DNA of 41,071 nucleotides. Source: Hyphomonas oceanitis SCH89 (GTDB taxonomy: Bacteria > Pseudomonadota > Alphaproteobacteria > Caulobacterales > Hyphomonadaceae). A program made the translations under genes and the position numbers. A model generated the notes under the pieces. It ran no database searches. It worked only from the letters and a program-made list of their open reading frames with translations, and was not told where the DNA came from. Where the stretch lies: NCBI RefSeq assembly GCF_000685295.1, contig NZ_ARYL01000033.1, positions 1 through 41,071 of the forward strand. The letters are read 5' to 3'. Below are positions 32,720 through 41,071 of this stretch, piece by piece (position 1 is the stretch's first letter; each line of letters begins with the position of its first letter).

Positions 32720-33829
32720 CTATTGTGCGTTGAGGGCAGCGCCGTTGCCGGACGCGCCAGGGAAAACAGCAGAACGCTCACGCACAAGGACTTCACCCCC
32801 ATCGCGCGCCTTGATCGCTCCCTCGGTAATAATGAGATCGCCCTGTGACAGTCCGGAAAGGACTTCAACATTCCCGCCCTGGCGAAGGCCAATCTGGACC
32901 TTTCGCTTTCGCGCGATTTTCTTGCCATTTTCTTCCATGGCGACGAAAACGAAGTTATCAGGTCCAAGTGGCTGTATTGCCCCTTCAGGAATCGATAGGG
33001 CGGTGCGAGCGTCGACCAGAATGGTGACACGCATGAACATGCCAGCCTTCAGGTCACGGTCAGGGTTTGGGAGAACGGCACGTACGCGTACCGATCGCGT
33101 GACGGGGTCAATTGTATTGTCGACGCTGTCGATCTTCCCGGCAAATTCCATGCCGGGCAGGTCATCGGTCGTCGCCGTAACAGTCACACCAGCCCTAAGT
33201 GACAAAAGGAAGTTCGAGGGGACGCCGAAATCGAGGTTCATTTCGCTATCGTCGACCAGTGTCGCAACCACATCACCCGGTTTGACGTAGGAGCCGACGC
33301 TGACCATCCGGAACCCGAGAACGCCATCAAATGGCGCAACCAGGACGCGGTCCTTCTGGCGAACTTGAACTGCGCGAAGCTGAGCCGTAGCGCTGTCGAG
33401 ATCACGGCGGGCTGCATCAAGAGATGTCTGGGCGATCGCATCCTGGCTCGCGAGTTGCTGGGCGCGCTCATACTGCCGACGCGCTTCATCAGCTGTGGCC
33501 TGGGCAGATTCGACCAGAGCGACCTGCTCACGTTGCGCGAGGGAGAGAAGGGTCTTGCCAGCCGTTACGCGCTCACCGTCGTCAAAATAGATCGCAGTTA
33601 CGCGGTCGGCGACATTGAGCGTGAGTTCCACGCGCTCATTTGCCTTCAACGTACCCAGCGCCTCGATCCGCATGGCAAAATCCTGTTTACCCACTTCCGC
33701 GACGAACACGCTGGAGGGCCCCCGCCCCTGAGCGAATGCATGCGCTGTGAGAAGCGTCATGACAGCAACGGCCGCGCCAAGCGCGCGCGGCAGAGTCAGC
33801 TTGCTCCAGATACGGCCAGTATGTGCCAT
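32720..33829 (-). CDS. RND efflux periplasmic adaptor (membrane fusion protein)
   Basis: This 369-residue HlyD/AcrA-type adaptor links the RND pump to an outer-membrane channel. It has a signal sequence (about 1-33, ending AFA), a split lipoyl-like domain (LNVADRVTAIYFDDGERVTA, later VAPFDGVLGFRMVSVGSYV), a coiled-coil hairpin (about 100-155) and beta-barrel and membrane-proximal parts. No lipobox Cys is seen. AAGG is 7 nt before the ATG. It is the first gene of the two-gene efflux operon; its promoter should lie in the 200 bp upstream (33830-34030). Confidence 0.9.
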   Translation of the reverse strand: MAHTGRIWSKLTLPRALGAAVAVMTLLTAHAFAQGRGPSSVFVAEVGKQDFAMRIEALGTLKANERVELTLNVADRVTAIYFDDGERVTAGKTLLSLAQREQVALVESAQATADEARRQYERAQQLASQDAIAQTSLDAARRDLDSATAQLRAVQVRQKDRVLVAPFDGVLGFRMVSVGSYVKPGDVVATLVDDSEMNLDFGVPSNFLLSLRAGVTVTATTDDLPGMEFAGKIDSVDNTIDPVTRSVRVRAVLPNPDRDLKAGMFMRVTILVDARTALSIPEGAIQPLGPDNFVFVAMEENGKKIARKRKVQIGLRQGGNVEVLSGLSQGDLIITEGAIKARDGGEVLVRERSAVFPGASGNGAALNAQ

Positions 33830-34030
33830 TCAAATGCCTTATGATGTTCCGTCATCTGCGAGACTTCCGCACGAATGCCCGGAAACAAGCGCCGACATGG
33901 CTTTGTCCCTGCACTTCACGAAGTAGTTCGCCAAGTCCAATAGGCAATACCATGTTGAGCGTCTCGCTTAGCATCAAAAAACAAACAGTTTCCCAATGGT
34001 AACGAGAAATTTATCGGTTAAGAGCCGCTT

Positions 34031-35218
34031 TCAATCCTTGGAATCTGTTTTTGAAGCAGCAGTGAGACCGATTTCAGCAAAAACCTCGTCTGTATGCTCG
34101 CCTATGAGGGGAGCCGGGCGGATTGTACGGGCCGACTCGTCTCTGAAAATCACCGGGGGTTGCGTCTCCCAATAATTCCCCTCGGTGGGATGCGCACGTT
34201 TCTGGAAGAAACCGACCGCCCTCAGATGCGGGTCATCCCTTAGCTCTGTAATATCATTTACGCGTGCCGCTGGAATGTCCGCCGCAGAGAATGCCTCAAG
34301 CCAATGCTGAGTCGGTTTAGCGGTGAGATAAGACTGAACTCGCTCCATCATGTAGGGCATGTTGTGATAACGCCCCCGCCGGTCATTGAGGCGTTCGTCC
34401 TTTAGCTCGTCCGGCGCTCCCAGCACGTCAAACAGGCGAATCCAACGCGCGTCGACATAAGGCGCAATAGTGATCCAGCCGTCTTCTGTTTCCAGCGGTT
34501 GCCGTGAGGGGTCGACCTGCCGCTGGTAGCAGGCTGGACCATTCGGGGGATCGAACGTCTCGCCGTAAAGGTGCTCTTCCAGCAGGAAATGGGTCATACA
34601 TTCGAACATAGGCACTTCGACATGCACGGCTTCCCCGGTCCGGTCGCGCTTACGCAGCGCCGCGAGCGTGGCATAGACAGCGTGCAGGCCGGACACCTTG
34701 TCTGCAATGGCCGTCGGCAGGAAGCGCGGTGCAGGATTGCCGTCCACGCGTGGCAGCAGGCTGGCCGTGCCAGAAAGACCCTGAATCAGGTCATCATAGG
34801 CCGGACGCCCGGCATAGGGACCGCTCGATCCGAAGCCCGTGCAATGCACATAGACAATATCCGGCTTGATCGCCTTGACCTCCTCATAGGTCAGCCCGAT
34901 CCGCGCCACCGCATCCTCCCTGACATTATGGATGAACACATCGCTCTGCTGGATAAGCTTGGTGATAGCCGCCTTGCCCTCGTCCGATTTGAGATCCCAG
35001 ACAACCGAGCGCTTGCCGCGATTGATGGTAAGGTGGCACGGGCCCATGCTTTTCGTGTTCACAGGCTTGCCGACGTTACGGAAATCATCTCCTGCCGCCG
35101 GCTCGACCTTCACGACATCTGCGCCCATGTCAGCAAGGGTCTGCGTGCAATAGGGACCGAAAATGACCGTCGTCATGTCAGCGATGCGGATATCGGAGAG
35201 TACATTGGTGCCGGGCAT
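34031..35218 (-). CDS. CaiB/BaiF family (class III) CoA-transferase
   Basis: This 395-residue protein carries class III CoA-transferase hallmarks: IRIADMTTVIFGPYCTQTLAD and MGADVVKVEP at the N-terminus, then VYVHCTGFGSSGPY and AYDDLIQGLSG, where Asp142 or Asp143 is the expected catalytic aspartate forming the acyl-anhydride intermediate. Such enzymes move CoA between carboxylic acids in carnitine, bile-acid, oxalate or xenobiotic breakdown. I chose ATG 35218 with GAGG 8 nt upstream; in-frame ATGs at 35224 and 35236 and a longer start at 35359 exist. It is divergent from the flavin monooxygenase gene across 235 bp. The substrate is unknown. Confidence 0.9.
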   Translation of the reverse strand: MPGTNVLSDIRIADMTTVIFGPYCTQTLADMGADVVKVEPAAGDDFRNVGKPVNTKSMGPCHLTINRGKRSVVWDLKSDEGKAAITKLIQQSDVFIHNVREDAVARIGLTYEEVKAIKPDIVYVHCTGFGSSGPYAGRPAYDDLIQGLSGTASLLPRVDGNPAPRFLPTAIADKVSGLHAVYATLAALRKRDRTGEAVHVEVPMFECMTHFLLEEHLYGETFDPPNGPACYQRQVDPSRQPLETEDGWITIAPYVDARWIRLFDVLGAPDELKDERLNDRRGRYHNMPYMMERVQSYLTAKPTQHWLEAFSAADIPAARVNDITELRDDPHLRAVGFFQKRAHPTEGNYWETQPPVIFRDESARTIRPAPLIGEHTDEVFAEIGLTAASKTDSKD

Positions 35219-35453
35219 GGGCATTTCCTCGATCATTCTATCAACGGCTTCACGTCCTTGCGGACGGGATTCCGACGGGTTTCTCAGGGGTTTGCTACGG
35301 GTTTGAGTGGGGGTTTTCAATGCGGAGAGGAGACTTCCAATCCCCTTCCCCGGCGGCACTCAGCCAGTTTTTTGACTTCGGCTCGGCGCGTCCCCAAGTA
35401 ACCTGCTCACCGTTGCTGCCTGATCGCGCGACGCCATTCCGGAGCGCTGACTG
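35219..35453. promoter_or_regulatory. Divergent promoter region between CoA-transferase and monooxygenase genes
   Basis: This 235-bp region separates two divergent genes and should hold both promoters. It carries the 11-bp tandem repeat at 35263-35317. GGAG 9 nt before ATG 35454 serves the monooxygenase. No clear -35/-10 pair was recognised. Confidence 0.5.
35263..35317 (+). repeat. Five degenerate 11-bp tandem repeats with regularly spaced G-runs
   Basis: The units GACGGGATTCC, GACGGGTTTCT, CAGGGGTTTGC, TACGGGTTTGA and GTGGGGGTTTT follow one another directly. G-runs recur every 11 bp (the last after about 12). The 11-bp period is not a multiple of three and the block lies in a divergent promoter region, so it is more likely regulatory than coding. 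The G-runs also nearly satisfy a G-quadruplex pattern (loops of 7-8). Confidence 0.6.
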
Positions 35454-36434
35454 ATGCCCAAACTGTCCATACTTGATCTTGTCCGAGTGACCGAAGGCAC
35501 TGATGCTCGCACCGCCATGGACAATGCGCGCGACCTCGCCGCACACGCCGAAAACTGGGATTACAACCGCATCTGGGTGGCTGAACACCATAACATGGCC
35601 GGTATCGCCAGTGCTGCGACGTCGCTGGTTATCTCCCACATGGCTGCAGGCTCTAAGAAAATCCGGGTCGGCGCAGGTGGCATCATGCTACCGAACCATG
35701 CGCCGATCGTGATCGCCGAGCAGTTCGGTACCCTTGAACGACTCTATCCCGGACGCATCGATCTCGGCCTCGGCCGTGCTCCCGGCACCGACCAGATCAC
35801 CGTACGCGCCCTGCGCACAACCCAGGAAGCGGCCGAACGTTTCCCTCAGGACGTCATGGAACTGCAAGCCTTCTTCAAACCTGTCCAACCGGGCCAACGC
35901 GTCCAGGCCGTACCCGCCGCAGGCACAAACGTGCCACTTTGGATCCTCGGCTCCAGTCATTTCGGCGCCATGCTGGCAGCAGAGCTTGGCCTGCCATACG
36001 CCTTCGCCTCACACTTTGCGCCTGCGCATCTCATGGCCGCGCTCGAAATCTACCGCAGCCGTTTCAAGCCATCTGAACAGCTGGGCAAGCCATACGCCAT
36101 GGTCGGCGTGAACATCATCGCTGCCGAAACAGATGCCGAGGCCCAGCGCCTTTCGACCACGCAGAAGATGTCATTTGCCAACCTGTTGCGCGGCACACGC
36201 TCTTTCAGCCAACCTCCCATCGATAATATCGACGATTACTGGTCCCCTGCGGAAAAAGCACAGGCCCAGAACATGCTGGCCCGCTCCATTGTCGGGTCAC
36301 CGGACACCGTCGGCAAAGGCATTGAAACCCTCGTCTCCGAAACCGGCGCTGAAGAGCTTATCATTGTATCCGACGTATATGATCACGGCGCACGCCTACG
36401 CTCTTTCGAACTGATCGCCAGCACGCAAAATTAA
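35454..36434 (+). CDS. LLM-class flavin-dependent oxidoreductase (luciferase-like monooxygenase)
   Basis: This 326-residue TIM-barrel protein is of the bacterial luciferase-like family, group 1. Its N-terminus ([20 protein letters not shown]) and [20 protein letters not shown], with the paired His, are characteristic. So are [20 protein letters not shown] and [17 protein letters not shown]. Members use reduced FMN or F420 to oxidise small substrates; FMNH2 is likely here. GGAG precedes the ATG. It is followed by an SDR gene on the same strand after about 70 bp and is divergent from a CoA-transferase, suggesting a small catabolic group. The substrate is unknown. Confidence 0.88.
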   Translation: MPKLSILDLVRVTEGTDARTAMDNARDLAAHAENWDYNRIWVAEHHNMAGIASAATSLVISHMAAGSKKIRVGAGGIMLPNHAPIVIAEQFGTLERLYPGRIDLGLGRAPGTDQITVRALRTTQEAAERFPQDVMELQAFFKPVQPGQRVQAVPAAGTNVPLWILGSSHFGAMLAAELGLPYAFASHFAPAHLMAALEIYRSRFKPSEQLGKPYAMVGVNIIAAETDAEAQRLSTTQKMSFANLLRGTRSFSQPPIDNIDDYWSPAEKAQAQNMLARSIVGSPDTVGKGIETLVSETGAEELIIVSDVYDHGARLRSFELIASTQN

Positions 36435-36506
36435 TCCCCCCGCCTCCGGGATTGCATAACACCGCCAAGATAGGTGATGTTGCTGCAGAAAATAAAATCG
36501 GAGGAA

Positions 36507-37253
36507 ATGACTTTGAACTTTGATGATACAGATTTTACCGGAAAACGCGTACTCGTCGTTGGAGGGTCTAGCGGCATCGGCAATGGCATCGCACAGGCCT
36601 TCCGCGCCCGCGGCGCTGAAGTACATGTCTGGGGAACACGCGCCAAGGCGTCTGACTATGATCCAGCCGATGGCAGCGATCTCGAAGGCCTCCTCTATCA
36701 GCAGGTTGATGTCGGAAGCCCCGACGAAATTGAATCTGCACAGCTTGACTTCGACACCCTCGATTGCCTCGTCCTCAGCCAGGGCATCGTCGTCTACAAA
36801 CGCGGAGAATTCGAAAACCCCGGATGGGACAAGGTCATGGCCGTCAATCTCGACAGCCTGATGCACTGCTCCCGCGTCTGCAAACCCATGCTCGCAAAGA
36901 CACAGGGTTCGGTCATTATCGTCAGCTCGATCTCAGGCCTGTCGGCCAATGTCGGCAACCCGGCCTATGCCGCCTCAAAAGCTGGCGCCATCAGCCTCAC
37001 AAAGACGCTGGGCCAAGCTTGGGCGCCTGACGGTATCCGCGTCAACGGCCTCGCTCCGGGCCTTGTCGATACGAAGCTCACCAAGGTAACGACCGAAAAC
37101 CCAAAACGCCTTGAGGGCGCTTTGCGGGCCATACCGGTAGGCCGTATGGGCACCCCCGGAGACATGGCCGGTGCCGCGATCTTCCTCGCAAGCCCCTTAG
37201 CCGCCTATGTCTGCGGCCAGACGCTCATCGTCGATGGCGGCCTATCCCTCTAG
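36507..37253 (+). CDS. Short-chain dehydrogenase/reductase (SDR)
   Basis: This 248-residue classical SDR has a Rossmann nucleotide-binding motif VLVVGGSSGIGNG (Gly-rich loop about 19-25), the catalytic Ser region SSISGLS (about 140-146) and the YAASK motif (154-158). The C-terminus YVCGQTLIVDGGLSL is standard. It oxidises or reduces an alcohol/ketone with NAD(P)(H). The start is uncertain: GGAGG sits only 2 nt before ATG 36507, so TTG 36513 (8 nt spacing) or the upstream ATG 36477 could be used instead. It is probably co-transcribed with the monooxygenase upstream. Confidence 0.88.
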   Translation: MTLNFDDTDFTGKRVLVVGGSSGIGNGIAQAFRARGAEVHVWGTRAKASDYDPADGSDLEGLLYQQVDVGSPDEIESAQLDFDTLDCLVLSQGIVVYKRGEFENPGWDKVMAVNLDSLMHCSRVCKPMLAKTQGSVIIVSSISGLSANVGNPAYAASKAGAISLTKTLGQAWAPDGIRVNGLAPGLVDTKLTKVTTENPKRLEGALRAIPVGRMGTPGDMAGAAIFLASPLAAYVCGQTLIVDGGLSL

Positions 37254-37460
37254 AAGACAAGCGAAAGTCGCGGCACGCAATCGGACCAGAAAACTGCTTG
37301 TGTAGCAGTACCATGCCCGGCATTACCCCACCCTTAAAGATGAGAGATAACGGCAAATTCCGAAACCAGGTCGTCAAGCTAAGACCTGAGAGAGATCGAC
37401 CTCAGAATAGAGATGCGCCGATATGATTCAGACATAATATAGATAATTTATTTACCAATG

Positions 37461-37474
37461 CCACATGCATATGG
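37461..37474. promoter_or_regulatory. Near-palindrome before the Lrp-family gene (candidate operator)
   Basis: CCACATGCATATGG is a 14-bp near-perfect palindrome (one mismatched pair) in an AT-rich stretch just before the Lrp/AsnC gene. Lrp-family proteins often bind imperfect palindromes of about this size in their own promoter. Confidence 0.35.
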
Positions 37475-37540
37475 CGGATCTGGAAGTATATGAGCATTAT
37501 CTATCTTGCTTTATCGCACTTTTGCTTGCATTCTACCCCG

Positions 37541-38023
37541 ATGACAGATCCTCTATCGACATTTGACATCAAAATCCTCGAACAGCTCCAGAAGGACTGC
37601 TCCGTTTCAACAGTTGAGCTGGCGGAAATAGTCGGACTTTCCCAATCACCCTGTTGGCGCCGACTGCAGCGCCTGAAGGACGAAGGGTACATCAAGAGGC
37701 AGGTCGCCATCCTCGACCGCGAAAAACTTGGGTTCGGCCTGCATATATTCGCGTACCTTAAGGTACAGCGACTGTCAGAAAAGGACCGCGCGACGTTCAG
37801 TCGGAAAGTGGAGAACACACCGGAAATCCTGGAATGCTATTCCATCTTCGGCGAGATGGACATCATGATGAAAATACAGGCCAAATCGATGAGCTGGTAC
37901 CAAGACTTCCTGATGAATTTCCTGATGAACCTGCCCGGTGTGGATAATGTGAACTCCACAGCCACTCTTGGCGAGATCAAATCCACAACCGCTGTACCGG
38001 TACGAGGCAATTTGGCGCTTTAG
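37541..38023 (+). CDS. Lrp/AsnC family transcriptional regulator
   Basis: This 160-residue regulator has an N-terminal winged helix-turn-helix (FDIKILEQLQKDCSVSTVEL, then AEIVGLSQSPCWRRLQRLKD) and a C-terminal ligand-binding RAM/AsnC domain (about 65-155) with VENTPEILECYSIFGEMDIM. Members form dimers to octamers and respond to amino acids or related compounds. ATG 37541 gives the usual N-terminal length but lacks a good Shine-Dalgarno; ATG 37490 with TGGAAG upstream would add 17 hydrophobic residues not usual in the family. It is convergent with the amidohydrolase-peptidase pair, which handles peptide- or amide-like compounds and may be among its targets. This is inference. Confidence 0.87.
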   Translation: MTDPLSTFDIKILEQLQKDCSVSTVELAEIVGLSQSPCWRRLQRLKDEGYIKRQVAILDREKLGFGLHIFAYLKVQRLSEKDRATFSRKVENTPEILECYSIFGEMDIMMKIQAKSMSWYQDFLMNFLMNLPGVDNVNSTATLGEIKSTTAVPVRGNLAL

Positions 38024-38056
38024 GCGCCTTAACCACATGGCAAGGGGGCAAAGCCC

Positions 38057-38086
38057 GGCCCGCTTTTCGCCTTACGAAAAGTGGCC
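38057..38086. terminator. Intergenic hairpin between convergent genes
   Basis: CTTTTCG (38063-38069) and CGAAAAG (38075-38081) pair around a 5-nt loop, and GGCC arms (38057-38060 and 38083-38086) extend the stem. It lies between the ends of the Lrp-family gene and the amidohydrolase gene, so it may terminate both, although there is no separate T-tract. Confidence 0.4.
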
Positions 38087-38110
38087 GACCTTTCATGCGC
38101 ATCTTGGAGC

Positions 38111-40186
38111 TTACTCAGAAGTAGCGCCACCGTTCAGAACCGCCGGCGGAGAAGCAAATGATTTAATTGCCAATGCTTCGTATATCTCGCTTGGAAAGTA
38201 GACATCCCCATTCTTCACGACCATTCTTGGCGCCTTGATGGCTTTTAGATCAGCCAGCGGATTGCCTGCAAGCAGGACAAAGTCGGCGAACTTGCCAACC
38301 TCGATCGTTCCAAGTGTATCGCCATAGCCAAGATACTCGGCCGGCCCTTGTGTACCGATCGCCAGAACGTCAGCGACCGGGATGCCAGCCTTGTTATAGA
38401 GCTCAAGTTCACGATGAACCGTAAATCCCGTTCCATCATCTGTTCCGGGCAGTATCCGGATACCAGAATCATAGAGCAGCTTGAGCGTAGCCAGCGTCTT
38501 CTGGAAGCCTTCGACATAAGCCCGATCCGCAGCAGCATCCTCAAGCGTCACGAAAGTGCGCTTGCGGTATCGCTGGTAGCCGATTGGCATGTGGTCAAGA
38601 TAGTCGACGTCACCGGGTGGAGTGGCACCCGCGCGGCTCAGCATCAGCCGCTCGAGGATGACGGCCGTCGGGTCGATACCCACATTGTTAGTTTTCATGA
38701 GCGATATGGTCGTATGCACCTGCTCGGAATTTAGGTCCAACTTCGCGCCACGCGCCATGCCCGTGAGACGCAGCGGCGTACGCGTATCTTCATCAGGTGC
38801 CAGCAACCAGCCGAGCATCAGCTGGTTGATATGCGTGATCTCGTCGTAGCCAGCTTTGATCATGTTGTCCGCATTGGTGAAAGCTGGCACGTGCCCAATA
38901 ACGCGCATGCCATGACCGTGCGCCAGCGTCGCCATGGCGGGCACCCATGCGGGATTCATAGAGTTATAGATCTTGATGAACGGGTACTTGCGATCCGCAT
39001 ACCAATTGACGGCATCAAGCGCTTCCTGTTCTGTTGACGCAATGATGCCAACGCGCGCAGAAAACGGGCTGCGGCCTTCAATGAAGCCCGCCGGGGTAAT
39101 GCGTGGTCCGACGACAGTTCCTGCGTCCAGCTTGGCCATGAGGTCTGTGAGGAAGTCATTGTCGTTGCCCATGTCGCGCGTAGAAGTCACGCCAGCGGCA
39201 ATGTAATATAAACCCGAGTCTAGCGACGCGTGGGAATGGACATCGTACATGCCGGGCATCAACGTTCCGCCCTGCCCATCGAACACAGTCATGCTCTCGG
39301 TCAGATCGTCGCCCGAGGGATAAGACTCTATCTTTTCGATTTGAGAATTGTGCACGATGACTGTCAATGGCTCGCTAAGCGTGCCTGCGCTGGGCGTGAG
39401 AATGCGCACATTCGCAATTGCAAAGGCGCCGCCATAGGTGTGGCGTAGTTGCTTGGCCAGATTTTCTGCGCGTGCCACCTTGAGCGTGCGAGCCAGTTCC
39501 ATGAGCGGCGTAACAAGATCCTCATGGCCGGTCTGAACAATGGCTGATGATTCTGAAAAATCAGCAAAGAACGCACCGGACTTGTCAAGCGCAATAAGAC
39601 TTGGCGCCATGTCGATGCCCGACAAGAGATAGATGTCGAGGGCGATCTCGGAATCTCCGGACACAAGCGCGACGCCGTCCAGCTCTTCAAGACGCAGCTG
39701 TCCGGAAGGTATAACGGCCATCGAGTGATCTGGGTCGGCCAACAGGGCTTTCACATAGACATAGTTCGCCCACGGACTGCCGTCGTTCACGGCATAAAGG
39801 GCTGGAGCATCCTGGTTTTGGACACCGGAATCTGCCTGGCTTTTCCATGTCGCAATGCCGTCGTGAAATTCAAATGTCTCGCTAACATCTCCGCCCATGA
39901 GCGAAGTGCCGGCAATGGTCCATTCGGTTGGAATGCCCTGCGCATCAACGACAAGATGCTCGGAATGTTTCGGGCCTCGGCCATTGCTGTCGACATAGTA
40001 TTCAACATCCGTGGCATCGCCTTTTCCGGTCGCCTTCACGTAGCCAACGTTCTCGCCATTCTGGATGATGCTGAGCGACTGCGTCTCAGGCAGCGCCGAT
40101 TCCTTACCGGCCACCTCTGCGGTGCCGCATGCAGTGAGTACAGTAACGGCTGCTGTCAGCATGAGCGTCCACTTTATTGGCTTCAT
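38111..40186 (-). CDS. Lipoprotein amidohydrolase family protein (imidazolonepropionase-like)
   Basis: This 691-residue exported protein begins with a lipoprotein signal (WTLMLTAAVTVLTAC, lipid-modified Cys20). Residues up to about 250 form a beta-rich region I do not recognise. The metal-dependent amidohydrolase domain follows: YDVHSHASLD with His317 and His319, then RVIGHVPAF, DEITHINQLML and ILPGTDDG supplying further metal ligands. Relatives hydrolyse amide or peptide-like bonds, including Xaa-Pro dipeptides, and act in the periplasm. Its ATG overlaps the stop of the upstream peptidase gene (4 nt), so the two probably act on related substrates. The extra N-terminal domain is longer than usual for the family. 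Confidence 0.85.
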   Translation of the reverse strand: MKPIKWTLMLTAAVTVLTACGTAEVAGKESALPETQSLSIIQNGENVGYVKATGKGDATDVEYYVDSNGRGPKHSEHLVVDAQGIPTEWTIAGTSLMGGDVSETFEFHDGIATWKSQADSGVQNQDAPALYAVNDGSPWANYVYVKALLADPDHSMAVIPSGQLRLEELDGVALVSGDSEIALDIYLLSGIDMAPSLIALDKSGAFFADFSESSAIVQTGHEDLVTPLMELARTLKVARAENLAKQLRHTYGGAFAIANVRILTPSAGTLSEPLTVIVHNSQIEKIESYPSGDDLTESMTVFDGQGGTLMPGMYDVHSHASLDSGLYYIAAGVTSTRDMGNDNDFLTDLMAKLDAGTVVGPRITPAGFIEGRSPFSARVGIIASTEQEALDAVNWYADRKYPFIKIYNSMNPAWVPAMATLAHGHGMRVIGHVPAFTNADNMIKAGYDEITHINQLMLGWLLAPDEDTRTPLRLTGMARGAKLDLNSEQVHTTISLMKTNNVGIDPTAVILERLMLSRAGATPPGDVDYLDHMPIGYQRYRKRTFVTLEDAAADRAYVEGFQKTLATLKLLYDSGIRILPGTDDGTGFTVHRELELYNKAGIPVADVLAIGTQGPAEYLGYGDTLGTIEVGKFADFVLLAGNPLADLKAIKAPRMVVKNGDVYFPSEIYEALAIKSFASPPAVLNGGATSE

Positions 40187-41071
40187 TGGGATTGCTCTCC
40201 TTTGGTAGCCATGGTGGCCGTGTGGGTCTGTATGAAAGTATAGATACTGTCTGCGAACGGCGCCCTGAGCGCGTCCTCATCAAAAGGCGAATGCCCGGAA
40301 GCAAGTATCTTTAGTTCGACGCGCTCCTGAGGCAGCCCGGCATGGGTCAGTGCATATCGTGTCGCGAGCAACGGCGTCGCGAGATCGCGGTAGCCACCAA
40401 AAACGAGCAGCCGCGCATCCGTCTTCACGTTCATGAAATCAGCAACACGGGGCGTGGCGTCAGCATAGAAGAGCTCCAGGCTAGCGCCTGACCAGTCCCA
40501 TGCAAAGTTGGCGTCGAGATTGAGTGACCTGTAGTCTTCACCCTGATCAAGCCCGGTCATGTCCGTAAGGTAGGCCGCAATATCCGAAGCAAGGATCTTG
40601 TTGGATCGTCCCAGTCCCAAAGATGGGTCATTTGCGGCGGCCGGTCGGTCTGTATTAGTCGCGATAGGCTTTACAGATTGAGTTTTTGCCGTGTTGAGGC
40701 GGCTGATGAGAAGATTATCGCCCGCGAGAAGTGTTTCAAGAAAGTCCTGGATACCGACGCGCAAGTTGGCCTGAAGCACAAGGTCCGATGGCAAGCCCGT
40801 CATCGCGGCTACTTCGCTAGCGAGGCTCTGCTTTTCCGATTCATCAAGCAGATCGCCCTGCTCCAGTGCGACGAGCAACTCCGTTTCGCTGAACCGACGG
40901 GCGATTTCCCAAGCCTCTGCTTCACCTGATGCCTCAATGGATGACTTGCCGAAACGCCATGCCGTCGCCACCATGGTCGGCAACGCAAAGACGTTGCCGA
41001 GATCGCTGGCACTAGCGCTGGCATTGAGCAGGGGTGAGACCTGTTCGTCGTCAGGTATTTTGAGACAGAAG
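40183..41071 (-). CDS. S10-like serine carboxypeptidase family protein, 5' truncated by window edge
   Basis: The frame is open from the right edge to the TGA at 40183-40185, giving 295 visible residues. It is the C-terminal part of an S10 (carboxypeptidase C-like) alpha/beta-hydrolase. LLVFGGYRDLATPLLATRYA carries the expected catalytic Asp, and LASGHSPFDED the catalytic His. The nucleophile Ser and any signal peptide lie outside the window. The region PDDEQVSPLLNASAS before the first internal start codon belongs to the same frame, so the gene clearly extends beyond the edge. It overlaps the amidohydrolase by 4 nt and is the upstream cistron of that pair. Confidence 0.75.
   Translation of the reverse strand, partial: FCLKIPDDEQVSPLLNASASASDLGNVFALPTMVATAWRFGKSSIEASGEAEAWEIARRFSETELLVALEQGDLLDESEKQSLASEVAAMTGLPSDLVLQANLRVGIQDFLETLLAGDNLLISRLNTAKTQSVKPIATNTDRPAAANDPSLGLGRSNKILASDIAAYLTDMTGLDQGEDYRSLNLDANFAWDWSGASLELFYADATPRVADFMNVKTDARLLVFGGYRDLATPLLATRYALTHAGLPQERVELKILASGHSPFDEDALRAPFADSIYTFIQTHTATMATKGEQSQ

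Noticed and set aside
35263..35317. CRISPR array
   Set aside because: The repeat unit is only 11 bp with no spacers, and no cas genes are present; no CRISPR-like array was seen anywhere in the window.

Overview
The window is alphaproteobacterial DNA. The signs are a high-GC coding style, an NDUFS4-type complex I accessory subunit beside a tRNA gene, a large TonB-dependent receptor and an exported aminotransferase. A Hyphomonadaceae- or Caulobacterales-like host is my best guess, but this is inference. It splits into two parts at about 22,860.

Bases 1-22,860 are the right-hand part of an integrative and conjugative element (ICE). A truncated helix-turn-helix gene is followed by a TraF-like S26 protease and a VirD2/TraI-type relaxase. 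An accessory cargo slot follows (2,984-9,035), then the coupling protein TraG/VirD4, a ribbon-helix-helix protein and a compact trb mating-pair operon (trbB-C-D-E-J-L-F-G-I plus a DUF2274 protein). Start and stop codons overlap or almost touch through most of it, so translation is probably coupled. No trbK or trbH is seen. The right end carries a small AlpA-like DNA-binding protein and a GSU2403-type nucleotidyltransferase. The element ends in the 3' half of a tRNA-Pro(UGG) gene with no matching 5' half. I read this as the attachment site; the intact tRNA and the integrase should lie left of the window.

The cargo slot is the most interesting part. It holds a minus-strand PIN-like protein, a minus-strand gene broken by stops and frameshifts, a short plus-strand coding-like remnant, and a 1466-residue STAND/NACHT-like NTPase with a PD-(D/E)XK-like nuclease signature at its C-terminus. 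The architecture and location suggest an anti-phage or anti-plasmid defence cargo that I cannot match to a named system.

Bases 22,890-41,071 are host chromosome. In order they hold the NDUFS4-like gene and tRNA-Arg(UCU); a minus-strand group of TonB receptor, TauE/SafE transporter and exported aminotransferase; an ANTAR regulator whose receiver domain has lost its phospho-acceptor; an RND pump with its membrane fusion protein; a CaiB-type CoA-transferase divergent from a luciferase-like monooxygenase and an SDR oxidoreductase; an Lrp/AsnC regulator; and a lipoprotein amidohydrolase overlapping an S10-like carboxypeptidase that runs off the right edge. Regulatory-looking structure includes an 11-bp tandem repeat in the CoA-transferase/monooxygenase divergent region, a long TonB receptor leader, and several hairpins.
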